DNA from: Asticcacaulis sp. UBA2476
Lineage (GTDB): Bacteria > Pseudomonadota > Alphaproteobacteria > Caulobacterales > Caulobacteraceae
Reading direction: 5' to 3'
NCBI GenBank assembly: GCA_002342035.1
Contig: DDPE01000073.1
Coordinates: 1-12,147 of the forward strand
Length of the DNA: 12,147 bases
Of this stretch, positions 1 through 6,796 are shown piece by piece. The notes beneath the pieces were generated by a model that saw only the letters and a list, made by a program, of their open reading frames with translations, had not been told where the DNA came from and ran no database searches. The position numbers and the translations under genes are program-made. How positions within the stretch are numbered: the first letter of the stretch is position 1; every line of letters begins with the position of its first letter.

Positions 1-437
1 GCCACCAGTTCGGCGACGATATCGCGGATTTCTTCGGCGGCGGCCTTATGATCCAACTGGGCCAGTTGGCTCAGGTCGATCGTGTTCAGTAGGGCGTTGA
101 AAATGGCCGTCTTGGTGGCGTGATAGTAATCGGATTGTTCACGCACGATCTCGGTGACCGCCTGCGCCTTGTGCAGTTGATCTAGGCCTTGCGCGAGTTT
201 AGCGGTCGCGGGGACGGTTTCACGTTTTTCAGGTGCCGCGTCGGGCTTGCGAACAGGCTTTTCGGGCGCTGTGGCTTTTTCCGCAGAGGGTTTTCCGCCC
301 AAAGCTTGGGCGCGTGTGGCCGCAGGTTCCGGCGCAGGCTTGGGCTCCGCCACAGCCACGGGGGCGCCTGCCACCGATGGCGCGGGCTTGCTGCCGAAGC
401 CGGTCTTTACCTGATCGCCGGGACGCTTTCCGAACAC
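1..437 (-). CDS. cpaF: CpaF/TadA pilus assembly ATPase, N-terminal part (runs off left edge)
   Basis: The reading frame is open from a GTG at 437 to the window edge, giving 145 codons. The protein begins VFGKRPGDQVKTGFG, followed by a Pro/Ala/Lys-rich linker of about 55 residues (roughly 15-75). A helical segment follows that contains SDYYHATKTAIFNALLNTID and DLSQLAQLDHK, typical of the region before the RecA-like ATPase core of CpaF. CpaF-family proteins are hexameric cytoplasmic ATPases that drive Flp/Tad pilus extension and retraction. The Walker motifs lie outside the window, so the call rests on the N-terminal region and on position directly after cpaE. The GTG start is supported by GAGG at 444-447, six bases upstream. 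That site overlaps the cpaE stop, so translation is probably coupled; only 8 bases separate the genes. Confidence 0.88.
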   Translation of the reverse strand, partial: MFGKRPGDQVKTGFGSKPAPSVAGAPVAVAEPKPAPEPAATRAQALGGKPSAEKATAPEKPVRKPDAAPEKRETVPATAKLAQGLDQLHKAQAVTEIVREQSDYYHATKTAIFNALLNTIDLSQLAQLDHKAAAEEIRDIVAELV

Positions 438-445
438 CTATGGCC

Positions 446-1996
446 TCACTTCTTGAACAGCTTGGCGAAAAGGGACTTGGGAGCTTTCACCTCGACCTGA
501 CGGCCGGTAAGGGTCGCCGTCAACTGGGTCATGGCCTCGTGTACCTTTGAGGTCGGGGCACATTCGGCAATCATCTGACCGTTGTTAGACGCCTGACCGA
601 ACAGCTTGGCATCAAAGGGAATCACGGCGGAAGGTGTCAGGCCAATCGCGGCGGTGAAATCCTTAACCGGAATTTCAGGACGGCCCGGCATGTCGGTCTG
701 ATTGAGCACCAGCTTAGGGGCTGCGTCATTGGGACGGTAGGTTTTCAACAGGTCGACAATGTTTTTGGCATTGCGCAATGAGGCCAGATCCGGCGTTGCG
801 ACAATGACCACATCATCAGCGGTAATCAGGTTTTTCTTCAGCCACGGCGTCCAGACATGGGGCAAATCCATGACGATATAGGGGGCGGATGAGCGGATCT
901 TGCGCGTCACGTCCTCATAGGCGTCTTCACCGGCGGTATAGTCTTGATCGAGCGAAGCGGGGGCGGAAAATAGTGACAGGCGCTCCCCGCACTTGGTTAG
1001 CATACGGTCAAGCAGCACCGGATCGAGGCGGTCGGGCTCATTGAGCGCATCGGCCATACCCTGCAACGGGTCCTGATTGAAATCGAGACCGGCGGTGCCA
1101 AACGGCAGATCGTAATCGACAATGACCGTATTGGCCTGAAGGCTTTCCGACAGGTTGTAGGCAAAATTGTGGGCCAGCGACGACGAACCGGCCCCGCCGC
1201 GTGCGCCAACAAAGGCAATGGCGCGCCCGATAAACGGGGTGTCGGGGTCGGTGAACAGTGAGGCGATCGACTTAATGACTTGCAGCGGCTGAACAGGTGC
1301 CACCATATATTCGCTAACGCCCTGACGCATTAGTTCGCGGTAAAGCTGGATGTCGTTGTGGGCACCGATAACCACGACCTTGGTACCGGCGTCGCAAACC
1401 TGAGCCAGATCGGTCAGTTCGTTCATCAAATCGCGGCCGCGCGAATGGCTTTCGACGATGATCAGCGACGGGGTAGGCTGATCGCCATAGGCGTGGATGG
1501 CTTCGGCAACCCCACCCTGGCGCACCATGCACTGAGCGCGGGTCATGCGGCGATCGGCGGCCACGGTCTCGCAGACCTGAGCGCTGTCGTCGGATTCGAG
1601 GAAGAAGTGAATGCCGATGCGCGGGATCGATACCGTGTCGTAATCCTCATCATCCATGAACGGATTTAGCGATGGGGCGCTGTAGGCAGGCGACGCGGCC
1701 TGAGATTTGAGCGGCATCAGGGATTCGTCAGCAAACGGATCAATGATACCGTCGCGGGCGGTGGCTTCAACACGGGATAAGGCCTGTGGTGCCAGTTCAA
1801 CCGGCCGGTCAGGTGTAATCAGGTCAAGATCGCCGTCATAGGATTCGTCGAAATCATAATGTGTCGCGGTTCCACCGTGTCCGCCAGGGGTTTCGTCGAA
1901 ACTGTCAAATGGATCGGGCACGCCACCGACACCGTCAAAGGCATCGTCTTCGAAGGGGTCTTTTATGCGGCTGTCGGGTTTAGGTTTCGCAGACAT
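446..1996 (-). CDS. cpaE: CpaE/TadZ, ParA/MinD-like pilus localisation protein
   Basis: 516 residues. Residues 1-120 are acidic, low in complexity and probably disordered, with four DPF/NPF motifs. Residues 125-250 resemble a degenerate response-regulator receiver fold (segments PSLIIVESHS, KVVVIGAHND, GVSEYMVAPV). Residues 258-500 are a MinD/ParA-type nucleotide-binding domain with FVGARGGAGSSS at 262-273 in place of a deviant Walker A, VIVDYDLPFG at 291-300 and YIVMDLPH at 373-380. In Caulobacter, CpaE directs pilus machinery, including the CpaC secretin, to the cell pole; the family (TadZ) is known to be atypical among ParA-like ATPases. The ATG at 1996 follows the cpaD stop by 12 bases, with an AAGG-type ribosome site in that gap. 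Both lysines of the deviant Walker A are replaced (by Arg and Ser), so hydrolysis may be weak or absent. Confidence 0.95.
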   Translation of the reverse strand: MSAKPKPDSRIKDPFEDDAFDGVGGVPDPFDSFDETPGGHGGTATHYDFDESYDGDLDLITPDRPVELAPQALSRVEATARDGIIDPFADESLMPLKSQAASPAYSAPSLNPFMDDEDYDTVSIPRIGIHFFLESDDSAQVCETVAADRRMTRAQCMVRQGGVAEAIHAYGDQPTPSLIIVESHSRGRDLMNELTDLAQVCDAGTKVVVIGAHNDIQLYRELMRQGVSEYMVAPVQPLQVIKSIASLFTDPDTPFIGRAIAFVGARGGAGSSSLAHNFAYNLSESLQANTVIVDYDLPFGTAGLDFNQDPLQGMADALNEPDRLDPVLLDRMLTKCGERLSLFSAPASLDQDYTAGEDAYEDVTRKIRSSAPYIVMDLPHVWTPWLKKNLITADDVVIVATPDLASLRNAKNIVDLLKTYRPNDAAPKLVLNQTDMPGRPEIPVKDFTAAIGLTPSAVIPFDAKLFGQASNNGQMIAECAPTSKVHEAMTQLTATLTGRQVEVKAPKSLFAKLFKK

Positions 1997-2008
1997 GTTT
2001 GACTTACC

Positions 2009-2662
2009 TTACTTGACCGCGTCGGAAATGGCGGAGGTCGCGGCGGCATTATCGGCAGATGAGGTGACTTCGCCCTTACGGTACTTGTCGATGATCGTCG
2101 TTTTGCGGCCCGCATCAGACGGGGTCGGGGCGGTCGGGGCGGCAATGTCACGCGGATCGGCAATCTGAGCGGCCATGTTGGCCGTAACCGCGCAGCCGAA
2201 ATTGCTGTGCGGGGTGTTGCTGGCAGTGCGCGACAGGTTCTCCCACGAACGGTTGCAGTCAAGGTTGCGGGCGCGGTAGCTGACCAGTGTAAGCGAGACG
2301 ATATCGGCAGGGTGTTCCACTACGGTGCGATAGCTGACCGAGCGCGGGTCGACCCCTTGGGACACAAGATAGTCAGACACCAGACGGCCATAGCTTTCCG
2401 AAGTGGGGCGCGGGCCGGTGGTGATGATGATGTCGGTGCTGTCCGACCGTGCACTGAGTTTATCGAGCGCGGTCATCTGATTGGTCGACAGGCGATCCGC
2501 AGAAAAGCGCAAATGTACCGGCGCGTCTTCGCGGGCTTGCGCCTCTAAGTTGTATTGGGAGGTTGGCAAAAGCGGTGCCACGGCGGTCGGCTGGCCATCG
2601 CTGGCGCAGGCCGTCAGCGTAAATGCACCAAGGATAATCGCCGGAAAAAATAGGTGTTTCAT
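2009..2662 (-). CDS. cpaD: CpaD-family pilus biogenesis lipoprotein
   Basis: 217 residues. The N-terminus is a lipoprotein signal peptide ending in the lipobox LTAC, with acylated Cys19. The middle region (about 45-130) has the alternating strand pattern of the CpaD fold (PVHLRFSADRLS, DIIITTGPRP, VDPRSVSYRTVVE). The conserved CpaD tail motif FGCAVTANMAAQIADPRD lies at about 155-172. Cys136 and Cys157 could form a disulfide. CpaD proteins are outer-membrane lipoproteins of the Tad apparatus and probably assist the CpaC secretin. The AGGAG ribosome site 8 bases before the ATG overlaps the cpaC stop codon, indicating tight coupling with cpaC; the gap to cpaC is 9 bases. The last 40 residues are Ala/Ser/Thr-rich and probably flexible. 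Confidence 0.93.
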   Translation of the reverse strand: MKHLFFPAIILGAFTLTACASDGQPTAVAPLLPTSQYNLEAQAREDAPVHLRFSADRLSTNQMTALDKLSARSDSTDIIITTGPRPTSESYGRLVSDYLVSQGVDPRSVSYRTVVEHPADIVSLTLVSYRARNLDCNRSWENLSRTASNTPHSNFGCAVTANMAAQIADPRDIAAPTAPTPSDAGRKTTIIDKYRKGEVTSSADNAAATSAISDAVK

Positions 2663-2671
2663 CCTGATCTC

Positions 2672-4108
2672 CTATTCAATCACATAACCGACCGGCGCCT
2701 GATAAGGCGCGCCGGAGGGGGATGACGATTGCGGATAGCCACCGCGATCCTTGATGACCTTGTTCATATTGCCGATGAAGGTGCTCGACAGGTCGTGGGC
2801 GATTTGCAGATTATCCGCCGGGGTTTGCAGAGCATCAGGGCGGGTCGGCGACACCAGATAGGGGGTTACGATGACCACCAGTTCCGTTTCACGGTTCAGG
2901 AAGTCGCGCGACCGGAACAGGGTGCCGATAACCGGCAGGGTGGTCATGCCGGGCAGGGCATCGACCGCCTGACGATACTCTGATTGCAACAGGCCGGCGA
3001 TCATCAGCGACGAGCCGGAGGCCATTTCCACGCTGGTTTCAACCCGGCGTACCGATATGGCCGGCACGCTTAAGGTATCGGTGATCGAGATCGATCCGTT
3101 GGCGGACAGTTCCGATACTTCGGTCGACAGTTTAAGCGAAATGCGGCCGCTGGACAGCACGACCGGCGTAAAGCCTAAGCCCACACCGAAGGGTTTGAAC
3201 TCAACCGACACGCGGCCCTGATTGTCCTGACCCGTAGGCACAGGGAATTCACCACCGGCCAGAAACTTGGCGGCTTCGCCCGATACGGCGGTCAGGTTGG
3301 GCTCAGCCAGGGTACGCAGCAGGCCGACGCGCTCAAAGGCTTCGATGGTGGCGTCGACGTTGCGCAAGCCACTGCTGGTCGGGTCGCTCTGGACATAGTT
3401 GCCCGATGCGCCGCCCGATAAGGTGCCGTTGATGCTGTAGCCGGGGCTGTTGGCGAAGGTAAATGTATCGCCGCCCAGCCGTCCGATAATGGCGTTGGTG
3501 TCAAAGCCTAACTGCTTGATGGTCGAGCGCTGCACTTCGGCCACACGGACCTTAAGCATCACCTGATCCTGCCCGCGAATGGACAGCATGTTGATCACGT
3601 CTTCGGGCTTGGTCACGAAGGAGGCGGCCAGACGCTGGATCTGCTCGGCCTCGCCATTGTTGGACACCAGACCCGACAGCAGGATCTTGCCGTTCAGGCT
3701 TTGGGCTTCGACCTGGGCGCCGGGGAACAGGCGTGAAATGGTGTCGCTCAACTGATCGGTCGGCGCATCGACTCGGATATTGAGGTTGAGGATCTGACGG
3801 CCCAGACCGTCGAAAAAGATGGCGTCAGACTGACCCGGAGCCACACCCAGCACGAAAATGCGCTTAGGCGTTTTCAGCACGGCATCAGCCACAGCGGGGT
3901 TGGAAACGAACACGTCGCGCGCTTCGACCGGCAGGTCGACTATGGCGGAGCGGCCCTTGGGCAGGTTGAGCACCTGAGTTTTGACATTGCCGCTTTGGGT
4001 GGTGACGCCCATACCCTGAGCGGATTGCGCAGACGCTTGATGGCCGGCGCAGGCGAGGGCTGCGGCGGCCATAAGGGCAGGAAGTATGAAAGGTTTCAGT
4101 CTGATCAT
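2672..4108 (-). CDS. cpaC: CpaC/RcpA outer-membrane secretin of the Tad pilus
   Basis: 478 residues, usual length for the family. A signal peptide ends near ASA|QS (residues 25-28). The pilus-formation N-terminal domain covers about 41-112 (RSAIVDLPVEARDVFVSNPAVADA). A BON-like secretin N-domain covers about 115-180. The secretin core covers about 255-420, with LAEPNLTAVSGEAAKFLAGGEFP, SVRRVETSVEMASGSSLMIAGLL and LPVIGTLFRSRDFLNRETEL. The C-terminal tail (about 455-478) is Pro/Ser/Gly-rich. CpaC forms the outer-membrane channel through which the pilus emerges. The start overlaps the cpaB stop by four bases (ATGA), which implies translational coupling. Cys20 sits in ALAC, but position -3 is Ala, so a lipoprotein signal is less likely than signal peptidase I cleavage. 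Confidence 0.97.
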   Translation of the reverse strand: MIRLKPFILPALMAAAALACAGHQASAQSAQGMGVTTQSGNVKTQVLNLPKGRSAIVDLPVEARDVFVSNPAVADAVLKTPKRIFVLGVAPGQSDAIFFDGLGRQILNLNIRVDAPTDQLSDTISRLFPGAQVEAQSLNGKILLSGLVSNNGEAEQIQRLAASFVTKPEDVINMLSIRGQDQVMLKVRVAEVQRSTIKQLGFDTNAIIGRLGGDTFTFANSPGYSINGTLSGGASGNYVQSDPTSSGLRNVDATIEAFERVGLLRTLAEPNLTAVSGEAAKFLAGGEFPVPTGQDNQGRVSVEFKPFGVGLGFTPVVLSSGRISLKLSTEVSELSANGSISITDTLSVPAISVRRVETSVEMASGSSLMIAGLLQSEYRQAVDALPGMTTLPVIGTLFRSRDFLNRETELVVIVTPYLVSPTRPDALQTPADNLQIAHDLSSTFIGNMNKVIKDRGGYPQSSSPSGAPYQAPVGYVIE

Positions 4109-5022
4109 CGCGAAACTGTGACCTCCGAGGCCTGTCCGTTACGGAAGACACGCACTGTATTTGACGTCATTTGACTGGTATCTTCGGGGGTGACGCGGCC
4201 GCTGGCACCACCGGCATCAGCATATGAGCGCAGCATCAGCGACAAAGACCCCTGCGAACGGGCCAGGGCGAGAGCCTGACCATCTTCGGGGCTAAGCTCC
4301 AGTGTGGCGGTCGCGCCAATAACGGTTTGCTGATCGGCGGCGGCCTGAAGGTTCTGGTCGATGGCCAGAACCTTGATGTTGCGTAAGACCGGCTCAACCA
4401 CCTGCATATTGCCATTGCCATTGGCACGCGGGATTTCACGGCTGACCATGATGTCGACCCGGTCGCCGGGCAGGACGAAGCCTGCGGCGGCATTCTCAGC
4501 CGAAATTGGCACGGCCATGGCGCGCTTGCCGGGCTCCAGCATGACGGCCATGAAGCCACCTTCGTCGGCGCGCACGATCTTGCGGTCGGTGATCGGCTCG
4601 TTCTTGGTGATTTCTTCGCGGACCACGCCGTTCAGATAGGCTTCCATGCCCGCGGTGGGGGCCATTGCTTTTTCAGCGGCATCACCGGCTTTTTTAGCCG
4701 CGGTTTTGACCTTGGCCTCGACCTTGGTTTCTTCTTCGGGCGGCAGAGGGGTGGTGACTTCGCCATCGGTGACATAGGCGGGGACAAGTGAGGCTTCGGG
4801 CCATTCCATCCAGGTCAGGTCGGCTTCGGCCAGACGTTCACCGGGCTTGAGATCGCGGGCGGCAACCAGAACCTTGACGGTTGGCACCTGCACGGCAGCG
4901 ACCGCTACCTGAGCGGAGGCGGCTTTCGAGCCCTTACCGGCGACCAGTCCGCGCACGACAAAGGCCAGCAGTAGTGCTGCGATCGCAGCCACCCCGAACA
5001 CGACGATGCGTGATGCCTTCAT
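4105..5022 (-). CDS. cpaB: CpaB/RcpC pilus assembly protein
   Basis: 305 residues. One N-terminal membrane segment (about 6-28) is followed by a periplasmic portion. A SAF domain starts near residue 47 (VPTVKVLVAARDLKPGERLA) and finishes near 150 (GVVREEITKNEPITDRKIVR). It is interrupted by a Lys/Glu/Ala-rich insert at about 92-122. The RcpC/CpaB domain runs about 155-265 (VPISAENAAAGFVLPGDRVD, VLRNIKVLAIDQ, ATLELSPEDGQALALA). The protein is required for Tad pilus biogenesis; the family is thought to link secretin and inner-membrane complex, possibly through the peptidoglycan. The ATG at 5022 has AGGG as ribosome site at a long spacing of about 11 bases. It opens the tightly packed cpaB-cpaF block and is separated from cpaA by 318 bases, so it may have its own promoter. 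Confidence 0.94.
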   Translation of the reverse strand: MKASRIVVFGVAAIAALLLAFVVRGLVAGKGSKAASAQVAVAAVQVPTVKVLVAARDLKPGERLAEADLTWMEWPEASLVPAYVTDGEVTTPLPPEEETKVEAKVKTAAKKAGDAAEKAMAPTAGMEAYLNGVVREEITKNEPITDRKIVRADEGGFMAVMLEPGKRAMAVPISAENAAAGFVLPGDRVDIMVSREIPRANGNGNMQVVEPVLRNIKVLAIDQNLQAAADQQTVIGATATLELSPEDGQALALARSQGSLSLMLRSYADAGGASGRVTPEDTSQMTSNTVRVFRNGQASEVTVSR

Positions 5023-5193
5023 GAAGTCTATCCCTAGTTTGCCCTTGGTTTTGACCTTGGGCTGTGGGCCGAGCTATGGCGCACATGTGAATCAATCCAG
5101 GTTGACCATGTCTTAAGGGTGGTTAACGTCTGCCTAAAGAAAGACGGCGATGCGTTAATTTCTTAATTTGATGGTGTTTTTTCGCTGTATCTT
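5023..5193 (-). promoter_or_regulatory. Leader/putative promoter region of the cpaB-cpaF block
   Basis: No open reading frame is supported here. The segment lies between the palindromic repeat and the cpaB start and contains four TTAA tetramers at 5113, 5123, 5155 and 5163. On the minus strand one pair reads TTAACCACCCTTAA, a TTAA-N6-TTAA arrangement whose TTAACCAC part matches seven of eight bases of the CtrA half-site TTAACCAT known from Caulobacter. A GANTC site (the CcrM methylation target in this group) is at 5089-5093. I cannot find a convincing -35/-10 pair. The region could carry a cell-cycle-controlled internal promoter, but the N6 rather than N7 spacing weakens that reading. Confidence 0.3.
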
Positions 5194-5335
5194 AAGAACC
5201 TCCCCTGTTGCAGGGGAGGAGGGAGGTCTGATTTATCAGACCGGAAGGTGGGGTAAACCACGGCTCGAAGATTAACCCCCTCTTTGGGTTAAGGCCACTT
5301 AACCCAAAGCTCCCCCTGCATCAGGGGGAGTTCTT
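5194..5335. repeat. Composite palindromic (REP-like) element of four hairpins with terminal inverted repeats
   Basis: The ends, 5194-5219 and 5310-5335, are 26-base inverted copies that agree at 21 of 26 positions. Each end is itself a perfect 9-bp hairpin: CCTCCCCTG/CAGGGGAGG at 5199-5219 and CTCCCCCTG/CAGGGGGAG at 5310-5330. Between them are GGTCTGA-TTTA-TCAGACC at 5225-5242 and the 12-bp stem CTTTGGGTTAAG/CTTAACCCAAAG at 5282-5309. The organisation resembles intergenic palindromic repeats that recur in many alphaproteobacterial genomes. No T-tract follows any stem on the minus strand, so a classical terminator is unlikely. As RNA it would form a large structured barrier between cpaA and cpaB, which could affect mRNA stability or polarity. 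Confidence 0.75.
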
Positions 5336-5340
5336 TTCGA

Positions 5341-5850
5341 TTACAGCCCCGCCAGCTTAAACAGCGCACCGCTGGGGGCAGCGAGCAGGGCGCCCGCGAA
5401 AATGGCAACCCCATAAGGGATGCCGCCCTTATCGGTCATCAGGCGCTGCTGCCAGCCGGACATGGTGTCGGTGCGGCGCTTAAACAGCTTACGCAGGATC
5501 AGGAAGATCACGGTCAGCGCCCCGCCCATCAGGGCGACATAAAACACGAACGGCAGGGCGGCACTCAGGCCGAGCCATAGACTGGCCGCCGTCATCAGCT
5601 TGGCGTCGCCGCCACCCATCCATCCGGCGGCGAACATGGCCATGCCGGCCAAAAGCACGGCAAAGGCCAGAAGGGTATGAAGACCGATCAGTATGGGATT
5701 CAGCCCCAGCAACAGGGCGGCTGGATAAAAACCGCCGGCCAGAATAAGGCACAGGCGGTTGGAAATGGTCATGGTGCGCAGGTCGCTTATCGCCGCCCAG
5801 ATCAGGCAGACCGGAAACACAAGCATAAAGACGATACCGGCGATGTTCAT
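5341..5850 (-). CDS. cpaA: CpaA/TadV-type prepilin peptidase
   Basis: 169 residues from the ATG at 5850. A strongly hydrophobic polytopic protein of about four to six membrane segments in the A24 aspartic peptidase family. The two catalytic aspartates are visible: Asp23 in WAAISDLRTMTISNRL and Asp82 in the GxGD motif GGGDAKLM. It lacks the long N-terminal methylase domain of classic PilD, as usual for Tad systems. It should cleave the leader peptides of the two Flp pilins and probably the pseudopilins encoded at 7238-8370. A longer frame could begin at a TTG at 5871, but the ATG at 5850 has a good ribosome site (AGGTAG, 5859-5864, 8-base spacing), so I prefer it. It sits directly downstream of the second pilin and upstream of the palindromic element. 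Confidence 0.93.
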   Translation of the reverse strand: MNIAGIVFMLVFPVCLIWAAISDLRTMTISNRLCLILAGGFYPAALLLGLNPILIGLHTLLAFAVLLAGMAMFAAGWMGGGDAKLMTAASLWLGLSAALPFVFYVALMGGALTVIFLILRKLFKRRTDTMSGWQQRLMTDKGGIPYGVAIFAGALLAAPSGALFKLAGL

Positions 5851-5858
5851 GGATATAT

Positions 5859-5864
5859 CTACCT
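5859..5864 (-). promoter_or_regulatory. Ribosome binding site deciding the cpaA start
   Basis: AGGTAG on the minus strand lies 8 bases before the ATG at 5850. It lies inside the longer TTG-initiated alternative and so argues against that start. Confidence 0.6.
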
Positions 5865-5945
5865 GGGACAATTTATGTCAGCTCAAATCTAAGAGCAATT
5901 CTAACGCCCCAAATCTAAGACAGGGTATTGAACAATTGCTTAAGC

Positions 5946-6131
5946 TTATGACGCGTCGGTTTCGCCGCCGATGGCTTCATCGATTGTGTCGCCAATATAA
6001 TTATACATGCCATCCGTTTTCTCGGAGTAACTGCCGATGGCGGTAACGATGCCAAGGAATATCAAGGCGCAGATCAACCCATATTCTATGGCCGTGGCGC
6101 CGCGTTCATCGCGGATGAATGTCTTGATCAT
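5946..6131 (-). CDS. pilA: Second Flp/Fap-type pilin, divergent
   Basis: 61 residues. A short positively charged leader ends MIKTFIRDERG, followed by the Flp core ATAIEYGLI. Cleavage is expected after Gly11, giving Glu16 at +5 and Tyr17. The hydrophobic helix (about 17-35) contains Cys21, unusual in this helix, and is followed by an acidic tail (YSEKTDGMYNYIGDTIDEAIGGETDAS). It differs from the first pilin mainly after residue 20 and has no Ala/Pro tail. It may be a minor or alternative pilin. The ribosome site before the ATG is weak, and a terminator-like hairpin lies upstream, so expression is probably lower than that of the first pilin. A GANTC site lies at 6136-6140, just before the start. 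Confidence 0.92.
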   Translation of the reverse strand: MIKTFIRDERGATAIEYGLICALIFLGIVTAIGSYSEKTDGMYNYIGDTIDEAIGGETDAS

Positions 6132-6183
6132 GAGGGATTCTCGTTGAAAGCAAGGTCGCGCGCCGCATACGCCGATAAAGTAA

Positions 6184-6213
6184 AGGCCGCAGACAACTGC
6201 GTATCTGCGGCCT
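6184..6213 (-). terminator. Intrinsic-terminator-like hairpin between the two pilin genes
   Basis: A 10-bp perfect stem AGGCCGCAGA/TCTGCGGCCT has a 10-base loop at 6194-6203. In the minus-strand transcript it is followed by TTTACTTTAT, an interrupted U-rich tract. It starts 26 bases after the stop of the first pilin. This is the expected layout for a partial terminator or 3'-end stabiliser that makes the first pilin mRNA abundant and lowers read-through into the second pilin and cpaA. Confidence 0.65.
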
Positions 6214-6238
6214 CATTTAGTATTAGATCTTGCCGATA

Positions 6239-6433
6239 TTAGGTGGTCGGCGCGGCTGGAGCGGCGGCGGTAGGCAGACCGTCTTCAACCGACTGGAAGG
6301 TGCTGGTCAGCTTGGTGCCCAGCGTGCCCAGCACGGTGATCAGAGCGACGGCGATCAGGGCAGCGATCAGACCATATTCAATGGCCGTGGCGCCGGATTC
6401 GTTCTTGGCGAAAGACTTTACAAACTTGATCAT
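6239..6433 (-). CDS. pilA: Major Flp-type pilin PilA
   Basis: 64 residues. Leader MIKFVKSFAKNESG is followed by ATAIEYGLIAALIAVALITV, very close to Caulobacter-type PilA. Cleavage by CpaA after Gly14 is predicted, with Glu19 at +5 and Tyr20 conserved. The tail after the helix is short and ends with an Ala/Pro/Thr-rich stretch (LPTAAAPAAPTT). This is the main structural subunit of the thin Tad pilus. The ribosome site AAGGAA lies 7 bases before the ATG. The gene is first in the minus-strand series and faces a long AT-rich region that should hold its promoter. With the hairpin immediately downstream it is probably the most strongly expressed gene of the locus. Confidence 0.96.
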   Translation of the reverse strand: MIKFVKSFAKNESGATAIEYGLIAALIAVALITVLGTLGTKLTSTFQSVEDGLPTAAAPAAPTT

Positions 6434-6796
6434 GAGGAAGTTCCTTAAAGGTTAGATTTGGGGTTGTTGATCCATTTACTTGTTTCGGGCCCCTGTAAAT
6501 GGGTCAATGTCTCCCGAACACGAGATTGAATTTAACGCAGCGTGATTAATTACGAGTAAATAAATAAGATTTTTGCAAAATTTTCTATAGTTAACAGGTG
6601 TTTACTATGAACTTTTGTTAAGTTTAATTTTCATTAAATATGTTTGCGCATGAATTAAATCATATTTTCCGCGTTAATATTGCATTTAGTATTTTTAAAT
6701 ATTTTTTGTTTACCCTTTTTCTAAACCGGACGCTTAGGGGTTCGGACTATAGTGATGTCACGCGCCCGCCTTAAGGGGGGCCTTTTTGAGACCAGA
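6434..6796. promoter_or_regulatory. AT-rich divergent intergenic region controlling pilA and the pseudopilin cluster
   Basis: No gene is supported in these 363 bases. The region is much richer in A+T than its neighbours, especially 6540-6720. It contains many TTAA tetramers (6532, 6546, 6591, 6618, 6624, 6634, 6655, 6674, 6695), including a TTAA-N6-TTAA pair at 6624-6637. CtrA controls pilA in Caulobacter through TTAA-N7-TTAA sites, so CtrA-type control is plausible, but no exact N7 match was found. A -10-like TATAGT at 6748-6753 could serve the plus-strand cluster. A near-perfect inverted repeat is listed separately. Confidence 0.55.
6467..6507. repeat. 13-bp inverted repeat upstream of pilA
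   Basis: On the minus strand TTGACCCATTTAC and GTAAATGGATCAA are inverted copies with 12 of 13 positions pairing, separated by 15 bases (6480-6494). The nearer arm ends 33 bases before the pilA ATG. It could be an operator for a dimeric regulator or a stem-loop in the pilA 5' leader. The single mismatch becomes a G-U pair only in plus-strand RNA, which slightly favours a DNA-level role for pilA. Confidence 0.6.

Noticed and set aside
5310..5330. CCCCCTG hairpin immediately after cpaA as a rho-independent terminator
   Set aside because: No T-tract follows the stem on the minus strand, and the hairpin is part of a larger symmetrical repeat.
5884..5920. 11-base direct repeat CAAATCTAAGA at 5884 and 5910 between the second pilin and cpaA
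   Set aside because: Too short for a firm claim; related 10-12-base matches elsewhere in the window are expected by chance.
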